Shown: positions 1 to 6,455 of the stretch, piece after piece
Numbering within the stretch: the stretch's first letter is position 1
How the letters are laid out: every line of letters starts with the position of its first letter
Source: Domibacillus sp.
GTDB lineage: Bacteria; Bacillota; Bacilli; Bacillales; Domibacillaceae
DNA: 10,611 nucleotides
Direction of reading: 5' to 3'
Assembly (NCBI GenBank): GCA_031177795.1
Contig: JAPSKG010000057.1
Span: 1 to 10,611, forward strand
Notes under the pieces: generated by a model
What the model saw: the letters and a program-made list of their open reading frames with translations, nothing else
Databases searched by the model: none
Told to the model about the DNA's origin: nothing
Translations under genes and position numbers: made by a program

Positions 1-521
1 CGATAAATAAGGCCTTTTTCATAAAGTTTTACGAACACTTCACGCACTGCTTTTGACAACCCTTCATCCAGCGTAAAACGTTCCCGGCTGTAGTCAAGGC
101 CGAGACCAAGCTTTGCCCATTGAGACCGAATGTGCGACGCATACTCTTCTTTCCATTTCCATGATTCCTCAAGGAATTTCTCACGCCCTAAATCGTAACG
201 GGTCGTTCCTTCTTCTTTTAACTTTTGCTCTACTTTTGCTTGGGTTGCGATTCCGGCATGATCCATACCTGGAAGCCAAAGCACATCAAAACCTTGCATG
301 CGTTTCATGCGTGTTAAAATATCTTGCAATGTTGTGTCCCATGCATGCCCCAGATGAAGTTTTCCCGTTACATTTGGCGGCGGGATAACAATCGTATAAG
401 GTTTTTTTGATTCATCATTTTTTGCTTCGAAAAATTTGCCGGCTGTCCACCATTCATAACGCCCTTGTTCAATTTTCTGTGGATCGTATTTTGTCGGCAT
501 CGTTGTTTCATTTTGTGACAT
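1..521 (-). CDS. valS: Valyl-tRNA synthetase, N-terminal part (3' end outside window)
   Basis: Class I aminoacyl-tRNA synthetase that charges tRNA-Val with valine in the cytoplasm. About 173 codons are visible, roughly a fifth of the usual ~880-residue enzyme. The protein begins MSQNETTMPTKYDP and carries the family signature PPPNVTGKLHLGHAWD at about residues 47-62; its HLGH (residues 56-59) is the HIGH-type ATP-binding motif. WLPGMDHAGIATQ follows, also typical of ValRS. The ATG at 519-521 is preceded by a strong AAGGAGG (531-537, minus strand) at 9-base spacing. Just upstream is a T-box antiterminator/terminator pair, as expected for a tRNA-responsive synthetase gene. The frame is open to the window edge with no defect. 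Confidence 0.97.
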   Translation of the reverse strand, partial: MSQNETTMPTKYDPQKIEQGRYEWWTAGKFFEAKNDESKKPYTIVIPPPNVTGKLHLGHAWDTTLQDILTRMKRMQGFDVLWLPGMDHAGIATQAKVEQKLKEEGTTRYDLGREKFLEESWKWKEEYASHIRSQWAKLGLGLDYSRERFTLDEGLSKAVREVFVKLYEKGLIY

Positions 522-540
522 GAATGTTTTCCTCCTTAAC

Positions 541-576
541 GAAAAAAAGCCCCGTCGTCTGAAAAGGACGAAGAGG
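541..576 (-). terminator. Intrinsic terminator of the valS T-box leader
   Basis: On the minus strand CCTCTTCGTC (567-576) pairs with GACGACGGGG (550-559) around a CTTTTCA loop, with one internal mismatch and one G-U pair, followed by CTTTTTTTC (541-549). The left arm is shared with the antiterminator, so this is a conditional attenuator and not a constitutive stop. Confidence 0.88.
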
Positions 577-599
577 TTTGTTCGCGGTACCACCTTTTC
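541..599 (-). promoter_or_regulatory. T-box antiterminator/terminator region of valS leader (Stem I not recognisable)
   Basis: The minus strand carries the T-box core GGTGGTACCGCG (583-594), the segment that pairs with the acceptor end of uncharged tRNA. The antiterminator can be drawn completely: GAAAAGG (593-599) pairs with CCTTTTC (561-567), the TGGTACC bulge lies between, and GCGAA (581-585) pairs with TTCGT (568-572, one G-U pair). The competing terminator uses bases 550-576, so the two folds exclude each other. In the T-box family, uncharged tRNA stabilises the antiterminator and lets transcription run into the synthetase gene. What is odd is the 5' side: I see no AGUA/S-turn, no distal Stem I motifs and no Val (GUN) specifier loop between here and the end of spoVID. 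Confidence 0.85.
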
Positions 600-629
600 C
601 AGGTTCACACTTTTCTTTTCAATACCATT

Positions 630-659
630 ATCTTATCCGAAAAAGCTTGACGCCGTCAA
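630..659 (-). promoter_or_regulatory. Candidate vegetative promoter for valS
   Basis: On the minus strand TTGACG (654-659) lies 18 bases upstream of TAAGAT (630-635), a reasonable sigma-A promoter. Transcription would start near 623, giving a leader holding only the T-box antiterminator and terminator (about 100 bases to the valS start). The -35 box lies inside the inverted repeat TTGACGGCGTCAA. If this is the only promoter, the leader cannot contain a Stem I. A start further upstream cannot be excluded. Confidence 0.45.
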
Positions 660-662
660 TGC
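640..662 (-). terminator. Possible weak intrinsic terminator after spoVID
   Basis: On the minus strand TTGAC-GGC-GTCAA (647-659) is extended by an outer GC/GC pair (661-662 with 645-646) across a bulged A, then TTTTTC (639-644). It would suit the end of the spoVID transcript. The same bases form the candidate valS -35 element, so the role is uncertain and the stem is short. Confidence 0.35.
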
Positions 663-717
663 TTCAGCACACGTTTTTCATCCATTTCATATAATGTGAA
701 AAAAGGAAGGTGTTCGC

Positions 718-903
718 ATGATGCGCCATTATGACCGGTGGCCGCCATGGCTCCGCCAATGCCGGTTCATGTGCTGCCGGATAATCATTCCTCTTTGCTG
801 CTTTCAAGGTCTTCGGACGCTTTTTATGCCTACAACATTTGATGTTATTTTGCTTTCGATTCTTATTCTTCTGGCGGCTGCTCTTCATCTTGAGTGGATA
901 TAA
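718..903 (+). CDS. Small Cys-rich putative membrane protein (61 aa), convergent with spoVID
   Basis: The only plus-strand ORF in this part of the window that looks like a gene. ATG 718 (or the adjacent ATG 721) follows AAGGAAGG at 703-710 with a 7-base spacer, and a TATAAT-like box (690-695) lies just upstream with no good -35. That box also reads CATATAAT (688-695), close to a sigma-E/sigma-K type -10, so sporulation expression is possible but weakly supported. The peptide starts MMRHYDRWPPWLRQC, has five cysteines (15, 19, 20, 27, 28) and a hydrophobic helix at about residues 41-58, ending HLEWI. I do not recognise a named family; it resembles small single-span Bacillaceae proteins. Its last 41 bases overlap the 3' end of spoVID in antisense. 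The alternative is a chance frame. No terminator is visible after it. Confidence 0.5.
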   Translation: MMRHYDRWPPWLRQCRFMCCRIIIPLCCFQGLRTLFMPTTFDVILLSILILLAAALHLEWI

Positions 904-1519
904 GCTCTACATTGCCTGATGCAATTGAAAAGCGCCATTGGGCCTGTTGCTGAGGACGTTCGTCAAGCCAGCTGAAAATAGAGGCTTCTGCATCTTCTGT
1001 TCTTTTTTGAACTTGTACAGCGGCCTCTGTTTCGCTGCTTTCCTCTTCTTCCTCTATTAGTTCTTCACTAGCTTCCTCTGCCGCTTCTTCTTCATATGCT
1101 TCTTCTTCATATGCTTCTTCTTCATATGCTTCTTCTTCAAACTCATTAACTGTTTCAAATTCAATGACTGCTTGTTCCTCAAGCTTGGACACTACCACAG
1201 CAAGCTCAGCAGATAAACTTAATTTCCCAGGCTTTTCAACATCATAATCAAATGAATGAATTTGAATGTCCGAATCGGCTGTTACATAATGGTGTGATGG
1301 AATAAATACTTGTACGGGAATGTTGCGAAAGAATTGCCTGATGTTGTCTTCTTCCTCTGTAACAATGCTGTATTCTCCCGTTACTTCAACCGAGCCGCTT
1401 AAAGCGGAATCTGTTTGGTGTACCTGCGGGTCAAGTGAAATGGACAACAGCTCATCTACTTCTTCACCTTCGGGAAAAATCACATCCTCCTGAATTGGAA
1501 CGAGAAACAAATTTTCCAT
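863..1519 (-). CDS. spoVID: SpoVID-like spore coat morphogenesis protein, short form lacking LysM
   Basis: SpoVID is made in the mother cell and lets the coat encase the forespore. The 218-residue product has the family's N-terminal region (about 1-115), with the recognisable stretch GEEVDELLSISLDPQV and then SGSVEVTGEYS. A very acidic segment with EEEAY repeats (about 127-163) follows, then SWLDERPQQQAQWRF (about 183-197). From memory B. subtilis SpoVID is about 575 residues with a C-terminal LysM domain; here the frame ends just where that domain could begin, and no LysM is seen downstream in any frame. The start is ATG 1519, with AAAAGGGGTG (1526-1535) directly upstream; an in-frame codon at 1543 lacks a ribosome site. 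The stop is TAA at 863-865. The last 13 codons are antisense to the small ORF at 718-903. It is probably a truncated or rearranged allele, possibly still functional through its N-terminal region. Confidence 0.82.
   Translation of the reverse strand: MENLFLVPIQEDVIFPEGEEVDELLSISLDPQVHQTDSALSGSVEVTGEYSIVTEEEDNIRQFFRNIPVQVFIPSHHYVTADSDIQIHSFDYDVEKPGKLSLSAELAVVVSKLEEQAVIEFETVNEFEEEAYEEEAYEEEAYEEEAAEEASEELIEEEEESSETEAAVQVQKRTEDAEASIFSWLDERPQQQAQWRFSIASGNVELISTQDEEQPPEE
1083..1142 (-). repeat. 15-bp tandem repeat encoding EEEAY units in SpoVID
   Basis: The plus-strand unit gcttcttcttcatat occurs three times exactly (1083-1097, 1098-1112, 1113-1127), with a fourth partial copy at 1128-1142. It is in frame and adds five residues per unit to the acidic spacer of SpoVID. 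Such exact short tandem repeats are prone to copy-number change by slippage, here without a frameshift. Confidence 0.9.
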
Positions 1520-1541
1520 ATCTTTCACCCCTTTTCGCACC

Positions 1542-1570
1542 AATATATGCAGAGAAAAGCCAAGAAAGAC
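1542..1570 (-). promoter_or_regulatory. Candidate sigma-E promoter of spoVID
   Basis: On the minus strand GTCTTTCT (1563-1570), a 13-base spacer and CATATATT (1542-1549) approximate the sigma-E pattern (-35 GTCATATT-like, -10 CATACAAT-like), with 5 of 8 and 6 of 8 matches. It lies between the hem operon terminator and the spoVID ribosome site, and B. subtilis spoVID is known to be sigma-E dependent. The predicted start near 1535 gives a very short leader of about 16 bases. Confidence 0.45.
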
Positions 1571-1576
1571 GTAAAA

Positions 1577-1605
1577 GAAAAAAGCTGTCCAAAGAACAGC
1601 TTTTT
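1577..1605 (-). terminator. Terminator at the end of the hem operon
   Basis: The inverted repeat AGCTGT / ACAGCT (1583-1588 with 1596-1601) is flanked by A and T runs. In the minus direction it ends in TTTTTTC and starts just after the hemL stop (1607). It separates the vegetative haem operon from the sporulation gene spoVID. Confidence 0.85.
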
Positions 1606-1606
1606 C

Positions 1607-2893
1607 TTATTTTAAACGGCTAAACGCTTTTTCAGAAGCTTCGATTGTTTTTTGAAGATCTTCATCTGAATGGGCTGTTGACAAAAACAATCCTTCAAAC
1701 TGGGAAGGTGGGAGAAAAACGCCTTCCAAAGCCATTTCACGAAAATAAGCTGCAAACAAGGCAAGATCTGAGTTTTTCGCATCGTCATAATTTTTCACGG
1801 GACCTTTGTTAAAGAAAAATCCAATCATAGAGCCTGCCCGGTTAAAAGTAATAGAAATGCCATGTTTCTCAGCTGCTTCTGTCACACCTTTTTCCAGTAT
1901 ATCACCTTTTCTTGAAAATTCTTCGTACGTTTCTGGTGTAAGCTGACGAAGTGTTTCCAGCCCTGCTGTCATAGCCATTGGATTTCCAGATAGCGTTCCG
2001 GCTTGATAAATAGAGCCTGCCGGTGCAATGTTATTCATAATCTCTGATCTTCCTCCGTATGCTCCAACAGGAAGTCCGCCTCCAATTACTTTTCCAAGGC
2101 ACGTTAAATCTGGCGTCACTCCGAAATAGCCTTGTGCACAGTTGTATCCAACCCGGAAGCCCGTCATAACTTCGTCAAAAATCAGCAGCGATCCGTTTTG
2201 CTTAGTGATTTCCCGTAAACCTTCTAAAAATCCTGGCTGCGGAGGAACAACGCCCATATTTCCAGCAACTGGCTCAACAATCACACAAGCAATGTCGTCA
2301 CCAAATTGTTCAAAAGCGTAGCGCACGCTTTCAAGATCATTATAAGCGACAGTTATCGTATTTTTCGCAACGCTTTCTGGCACACCCGGGCTATCAGGAA
2401 GTCCGAGTGTCGCAACTCCAGAACCAGCTTTGATTAGAAGTGAGTCGCCATGCCCATGGTAACACCCTTCAAATTTCAAAATTTTATTTCGTCCTGTAAA
2501 GCCGCGGGCAAGACGCAGCGCACTCATGGTTGCTTCTGTTCCGCTTGAAACCATGCGAACTACTTCAATAGAGGGAACACGTTCAATGACAAGTTTTGCC
2601 ATTTCATTTTCCAAAAGTGTGGACGCACCGAAGCTTGTGCCAGTTTCAGCTGATTTTTTTAGTGATTCAACTACTTGATCATTTGAATGCCCTAAAATAA
2701 GCGGCCCCCATGAAAGAACGTAATCGATGTATTCATTTCCGTCTACGTCCCAAATTTTAGAGCCTTTTCCCCGCTCCATAAAAATTGGATCAATATTAAC
2801 AGACTTAAATGCACGTACTGGGCTGTTAACACCGCCCGGCATTAGTTTTACCGCTTCTTCAAATGCTTCTTTTGATTTTTCAAATGAACGCAT
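1607..2893 (-). CDS. hemL: Glutamate-1-semialdehyde 2,1-aminomutase
   Basis: PLP-dependent enzyme that converts glutamate-1-semialdehyde to 5-aminolevulinate, the second step of the C5 haem pathway after HemA. The 428 residues match the family length. Visible motifs are GGVNSPVRAF near residue 20, SSGTEATMSALRLAR (116-130) for the phosphate-binding region, FEGCYHGHGD (141-150), FDEVMTGFR (239-247) with the cofactor-binding Asp, and TCLGKVIGGGLPVGAYGG, in which Lys268 is the Schiff-base lysine. ATG 2893 follows an unusual run of seven Gs (2902-2908, minus strand) acting as ribosome site; the gap to hemB is 17 bases. It is the last gene of the hem operon, followed by a terminator. Confidence 0.98.
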   Translation of the reverse strand: MRSFEKSKEAFEEAVKLMPGGVNSPVRAFKSVNIDPIFMERGKGSKIWDVDGNEYIDYVLSWGPLILGHSNDQVVESLKKSAETGTSFGASTLLENEMAKLVIERVPSIEVVRMVSSGTEATMSALRLARGFTGRNKILKFEGCYHGHGDSLLIKAGSGVATLGLPDSPGVPESVAKNTITVAYNDLESVRYAFEQFGDDIACVIVEPVAGNMGVVPPQPGFLEGLREITKQNGSLLIFDEVMTGFRVGYNCAQGYFGVTPDLTCLGKVIGGGLPVGAYGGRSEIMNNIAPAGSIYQAGTLSGNPMAMTAGLETLRQLTPETYEEFSRKGDILEKGVTEAAEKHGISITFNRAGSMIGFFFNKGPVKNYDDAKNSDLALFAAYFREMALEGVFLPPSQFEGLFLSTAHSDEDLQKTIEASEKAFSRLK

Positions 2894-2910
2894 GAATAAA
2901 TCCCCCCCGG

Positions 2911-3888
2911 TTATTGTTCGCTTAGCCAGCGAGCCGCATCTTTAGCGTGATAAGTCATAATCAAATCGGCGCCTGCCCGTTTCATGCTTGTTAATGTTTC
3001 CAGGACAATCGATTTTTCATCGACCCAGCCGTTTAACGCTGCCGCTTTTACCATTGAGTATTCGCCGCTCACATTATAAGCAACAATTGGCGCTTCAAAC
3101 TCATTCCGGACATCACGAATAATATCCAGATAAGAAAGGGCCGGTTTTACAATTAAGAAATCTGCTCCCTGCTCGATATCAGATCGTGCTTCTCTTATTG
3201 CTTCTCTCCGGTTTGCCGGATCCATTTGATATGTTTTACGGTCACCAAATTGAGGTGTAGAATCCGCTGCATCACGAAATGGCCCATAGTAAGAAGAAGC
3301 GTATTTTACCGCATAAGACATAATCGGCACTTCTGTATAACCTGCTGCATCTAAGCCTTGCCGAATTGCGGCTACAAAGCCATCCATCATGTTAGACGGA
3401 GCAATGATATCCGCCCCAGCTTCAGCCTGGCTGACCGCTGTTTTTGCTAATAATTCCAAAGACGGATCATTTAAAACACTGCCGCCTTGCACAACTCCAC
3501 AATGCCCATGATCTGTGTACTCACAAAGGCATGTATCAGCAATCACCAGCAAATCCGGCTGATGTTCTTTAATAAAGCGGGTTGCCTGCTGAACAATGCC
3601 GTGATTATGATAAGCGCCTGTGCCGACAGCATCTTTTTCATTGGGCACCCCAAACAATATAACAGATTTAAGACCAAGGGCGACGATTTCATCGAGTTCT
3701 AGTTTTAACTGGTCAAGTGAAAGTTGATACACACCGGGCATTGAAGAAACTTCATTTCGAACACCGCTGCCTTCAACAATAAAAAGCGGATAAATAAAAT
3801 CATTAACACTAAGTTGCGTTTCACGTACAAGAGCACGCATATTTGCTGTTTGCCGCAGTCTGCGGTGTCTTTCAAATTGCAACGTCAT
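2911..3888 (-). CDS. hemB: Delta-aminolevulinic acid dehydratase (porphobilinogen synthase)
   Basis: Condenses two 5-aminolevulinate molecules to porphobilinogen in the cytoplasm. The protein has 325 residues, normal for the family. The two active-site lysines are visible: Lys195 in SYAVKYASSYYGPFRDA and Lys248 in FLIVKPALSYLD, the Schiff-base lysine. The cysteine-type metal site DTCLCEYTDHGHCG (Cys120, Cys122, Cys130) indicates the zinc-dependent class, not the Asp-rich magnesium class. ATG 3888 follows AAGGAGTG, which lies within the end of hemD; only 6 bases separate the genes, suggesting translational coupling. A short perfect inverted repeat, CCGCAG-T-CTGCGG, lies in codons 10-14 (3853-3865). 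Confidence 0.98.
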   Translation of the reverse strand: MTLQFERHRRLRQTANMRALVRETQLSVNDFIYPLFIVEGSGVRNEVSSMPGVYQLSLDQLKLELDEIVALGLKSVILFGVPNEKDAVGTGAYHNHGIVQQATRFIKEHQPDLLVIADTCLCEYTDHGHCGVVQGGSVLNDPSLELLAKTAVSQAEAGADIIAPSNMMDGFVAAIRQGLDAAGYTEVPIMSYAVKYASSYYGPFRDAADSTPQFGDRKTYQMDPANRREAIREARSDIEQGADFLIVKPALSYLDIIRDVRNEFEAPIVAYNVSGEYSMVKAAALNGWVDEKSIVLETLTSMKRAGADLIMTYHAKDAARWLSEQ

Positions 3889-3894
3889 CTGTTT

Positions 3895-4650
3895 TCACTC
3901 CTTGTAAAAATATTTGATCTCACGCACAAGCGCGTCAATCGTATATTCAGCGGGACAAACGGAAACGTTTATTCCATGTTTTGCTGCTTCTTTTTTTGTA
4001 ATCGGCCCAATACAGGCGTAATGAGCGTCCGGCAAAGCCTGGTTTTCTTCCCGAACAACTTTCATAAAGTGTTGGACTGCAGACGGGCTTGTGAAAGTAT
4101 ACATATCCATTTGCTTTTCTTTGATAAAATGGCGAAGTTTCTTTTTTTCTTCTTCTGGAAAAAAGGTTTCATAAACAATCCAGTCATCCGCTTTTTTTCC
4201 CTTTTGTCGGATTGCATTGCTAATAATGCTCCTGGCCAGGTTTCCTTTTGGAATAAGTGCTTTTTTTGGCAAAAACAGTTCTTGCTGAATTTCTTTTACA
4301 AGCTGGTCTGCAGAAAAACGGTTGGGAATATAAGAAACCGAAAAGCCATATGATTCAATCGCCTTTGCTGTTTTTTCTCCAATGGCCGCAAATTTAGCTG
4401 GAATATTCAGTAAATGAATCCCTGCTTTTTCCATAAAAAAATCCACGCCATTTTTGCTTGTTAACACAATCCAATCGTATGTAGATAAGTTTTTTATTAT
4501 TGTATCGTCTTTTTGGTTACTAGTTCTTTTAAATGCGATAAGCGGCACTGCGTATGCTGTGCCGCCCGCTTCTTCTATTTTACCAATAAACGGTGCTGCC
4601 TGTCCCGCAGGACGCGTTATGACGATATGTTTGCCAGCAAGCGGCTTCAC
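3895..4650 (-). CDS. hemD: Uroporphyrinogen-III synthase
   Basis: Closes the linear tetrapyrrole made by HemC, with inversion of ring D, to give uroporphyrinogen III. The sequence diverges strongly in this family, but landmarks are present: HIVITRPAGQAAPF at the N terminus, DWIVLTSKNGVDFF, AAIGEKTAKAIESYGF between the two lobes, YTFTSPSAVQHFM and ACIGPITKKEAAKHGI in the second lobe. The length of 251 is close to the usual 250-265. Its ATG overlaps the hemC stop by four bases (ATGA), as expected for coupled operon genes. The stop is TGA at 3895-3897. Confidence 0.95.
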   Translation of the reverse strand: MKPLAGKHIVITRPAGQAAPFIGKIEEAGGTAYAVPLIAFKRTSNQKDDTIIKNLSTYDWIVLTSKNGVDFFMEKAGIHLLNIPAKFAAIGEKTAKAIESYGFSVSYIPNRFSADQLVKEIQQELFLPKKALIPKGNLARSIISNAIRQKGKKADDWIVYETFFPEEEKKKLRHFIKEKQMDMYTFTSPSAVQHFMKVVREENQALPDAHYACIGPITKKEAAKHGINVSVCPAEYTIDALVREIKYFYKE

Positions 4651-5573
4651 TCTGCAGCCGCCCTCGCTGCATCAATCAACTCTAAAGCACCCCGGTTTTT
4701 TAATAAACGTGCTGCTTCTAAGCCCACTTTTTCTGCATCTTTCCCTGAAATTGTTTCTTTTAAAATGGTTTTCCCATCTGGTGAAGCAACAAGAGCTGTT
4801 AAAAACACTGTGTCTTCTGTTATAACAGCATGCCCTGCTACCGGCACCTGGCAGCCACCATCAACAGCAGCCAAAAAAGCACGCTCTGCTGTAATTGCAC
4901 GCTTTGTATTTTCACATGTAAACTTGCCCAGTAACTCAAGCAGTTCTGTATCGCCTTGGCGGCATTCAATCGCTAGCGCCCCTTGACCAACAGCAGAAAC
5001 CGATAGTTGTTCATCAAAAAATTCCGTTACAACATCAGATGCCCAGCCCATTCTTGCAAGTCCAGCAGCAGCGAGGATAATGGCGTCATACTCTTCTGTT
5101 TCAAGTTTTTGCAAACGAGTGTCAATATTCCCCCGAATCCATTTGATTTGGATGTCCGGACGGATCGCAAGCAGTTGTGCGCCGCGGCGAAGACTGCTTG
5201 TTCCAATAACCGCACCGGCAGCCAGGTTATGGAATTTCACATGGCCTTTAGAGATAAAAGCGTCCCGGTGATCTTCTCGCTCAGGCACAGCACCAATCAC
5301 AAGTCCATCTGGCAAAACGGCAGGCATGTCTTTCATGCTATGGACGGCCATATCAATTTCACCATCAAACATCGCCTGTTCAATTTCTTTTACAAAAAGG
5401 CCTTTTCCGCCCACTTTAGACAACGTAACGTCTAAAATCCGATCTCCTTTGGTGACAATTTCTCTTATTTCAAACTCCGTTTCGGGTGATAACGCTTTTA
5501 ACTGGTGAATCACTTGATTTGTCTGCGTAAGCGCAAGACGGCTTTTTCTGGATCCGACAATAATTTTCCGCAA
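4647..5573 (-). CDS. hemC: Porphobilinogen deaminase (hydroxymethylbilane synthase)
   Basis: Polymerises four porphobilinogen units to hydroxymethylbilane on a covalent dipyrromethane cofactor. I place the start at TTG 5573 because GGAGGG (5583-5588, minus strand) precedes it by 9 bases and the product then begins (M)RKIIVGSRKSRLALTQT, the usual HemC N terminus, with 308 residues. A GTG at 5612 would add 13 unconserved residues and has no ribosome site. Motifs: GLFVKEIEQAM, AVHSMKDMP with the catalytic Asp region (AVHSMKD), GTSSLRR, and VDGGCQVPVAGHA with the cofactor-attaching Cys241. The C-terminal end overlaps hemD by four bases. Confidence 0.97.
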   Translation of the reverse strand: MRKIIVGSRKSRLALTQTNQVIHQLKALSPETEFEIREIVTKGDRILDVTLSKVGGKGLFVKEIEQAMFDGEIDMAVHSMKDMPAVLPDGLVIGAVPEREDHRDAFISKGHVKFHNLAAGAVIGTSSLRRGAQLLAIRPDIQIKWIRGNIDTRLQKLETEEYDAIILAAAGLARMGWASDVVTEFFDEQLSVSAVGQGALAIECRQGDTELLELLGKFTCENTKRAITAERAFLAAVDGGCQVPVAGHAVITEDTVFLTALVASPDGKTILKETISGKDAEKVGLEAARLLKNRGALELIDAARAAAE

Positions 5574-5608
5574 AGTAGTATACCCTCCATACAACCCAAA
5601 AGCCGGTG

Positions 5609-6442
5609 TCACGAATACCAGAAATGGAATGTGGACAGCCGGCTTCCGAGGAAAAAGTTAATTAAAATTATGAGAAAGGCTGCTGTGTTAAGAAAAGCAA
5701 GTGTTTTTCCAGACACGCCTCTGCGCACTTTCACATATAAAAAAGCACTGTACATAAATAGTAAAACAAATGAAGCGATAATTTTCAAATCAAACCAACT
5801 AACGTCTGGAAGTTTAATCGTTTTCCAAACAAGTCCAAGAATCAGGCTTAAAAGCAAAAGAGGTACACCAGCTGCATTTAAGACAACGGACAATTTTTCT
5901 AGCTGGCCAAGATCTCCAAGACGCCAAAGACGCTCGTTCCACTTTTTCATTTTTAACAAGCGATACTGAAGCATGTAAAGCGCTGAAAAAATAAAAGATA
6001 AAGAAAATGCCCCGTAAGAAAGGATGGCAATTGTAATGTGAAGCAAAAGAAGCTCTGAAACAAGTTTTTCAGCCGCTGCTTGGGATTCAAGCTGGACTGG
6101 AGCAAATGTATGAATCGTCATAATCATAAAACCAATCACATTTGTAAAGAAAACGGTAAAATCCATTTGCAGCAATTTATTTAAAATAAGTGAAAATGTA
6201 AGAAGAACCCATGCATAAAAATAAAGGCCTTCAAACAAAGTCAAAACCGGAAATCTTCCTGTATCGTACATGTAAAGGCATAAAAAAATTGTTTGAAGAA
6301 TCCAAACAATCATTAAAGTCCAGAAAGCGATTCGATTCGCTTTCTGGTTTTTTTGGACAAAATCAAAAAAATAGAGCAGCACGCTTAATGCATATAAAAT
6401 AATCATCAATTCGTGAAGCCGTGTCATTCCCTGCTCAAACAT
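5609..6442 (-). CDS. hemX: HemX, membrane protein of the CcsA/CcmC-like family
   Basis: Integral membrane protein of 277 residues with about eight hydrophobic segments, for example LMIILYALSVLLYFF near the N terminus, IAFWTLMIVWILQTIFLCLY, FVLLFMYSAFLYV, and a last segment near the C terminus. In B. subtilis HemX lowers the steady-state level of HemA; the family is related to cytochrome c assembly (CcsA/ResC-type) proteins. The ATG at 6440-6442 follows GTGAGG (6450-6455); the gap from hemA is 13 bases. Its 3' end touches the region just before the hemC ribosome site. A strong inverted repeat at 6320-6347 lies inside the gene and looks like a terminator on the opposite strand. Confidence 0.93.
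   Translation of the reverse strand: MFEQGMTRLHELMIILYALSVLLYFFDFVQKNQKANRIAFWTLMIVWILQTIFLCLYMYDTGRFPVLTLFEGLYFYAWVLLTFSLILNKLLQMDFTVFFTNVIGFMIMTIHTFAPVQLESQAAAEKLVSELLLLHITIAILSYGAFSLSFIFSALYMLQYRLLKMKKWNERLWRLGDLGQLEKLSVVLNAAGVPLLLLSLILGLVWKTIKLPDVSWFDLKIIASFVLLFMYSAFLYVKVRRGVSGKTLAFLNTAAFLIILINFFLGSRLSTFHFWYS
6320..6354 (+). terminator. Terminator-like hairpin antisense to hemX
   Basis: On the plus strand ccagaaagcga (6320-6330) and tcgctttctgg (6337-6347) form a perfect 11-bp stem with a 6-base loop (ttcgat), followed directly by seven Ts (6348-6354): the exact form of an intrinsic terminator. It lies inside the hemX coding region on the non-coding strand, so it would act only on antisense transcripts. 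In the sense direction the hairpin lacks a U-tract and should not stop the operon. It may be chance, but the fit is unusually good. Confidence 0.55.
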
Positions 6443-6455
6443 CGCATAACCTCAC

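Noticed and set aside
664..888. Minus-strand frame of 74 codons between spoVID and valS as a remnant of ysxE or of the spoVID LysM domain
   Set aside because: The translation shows neither kinase nor LysM features, and there is no ribosome site. It overlaps the better plus-strand ORF.
1520..1543. Start of spoVID at 1543
   Set aside because: No ribosome site precedes it, whereas AAAAGGGGTG lies directly before ATG 1519.
3814..4353. 179-codon plus-strand open frame across hemB and hemD
   Set aside because: It is antisense to two well-supported enzymes, its product is low-complexity Phe/Lys/Asn-rich, and it has no ribosome site. It is a shadow of the real genes.
4513..4986. 157-codon plus-strand open frame across hemD and hemC
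   Set aside because: Antisense to conserved coding sequence with no ribosome site or recognisable domain.
5574..5612. GTG at 5612 as the hemC start
   Set aside because: It has no ribosome site and adds residues not typical of HemC; TTG 5573 has GGAGGG at the right distance and gives the standard N terminus.
5505..5969. 154-codon plus-strand open frame across hemC and hemX
   Set aside because: Antisense shadow; the hemC and hemX frames carry the conserved motifs and membrane segments.
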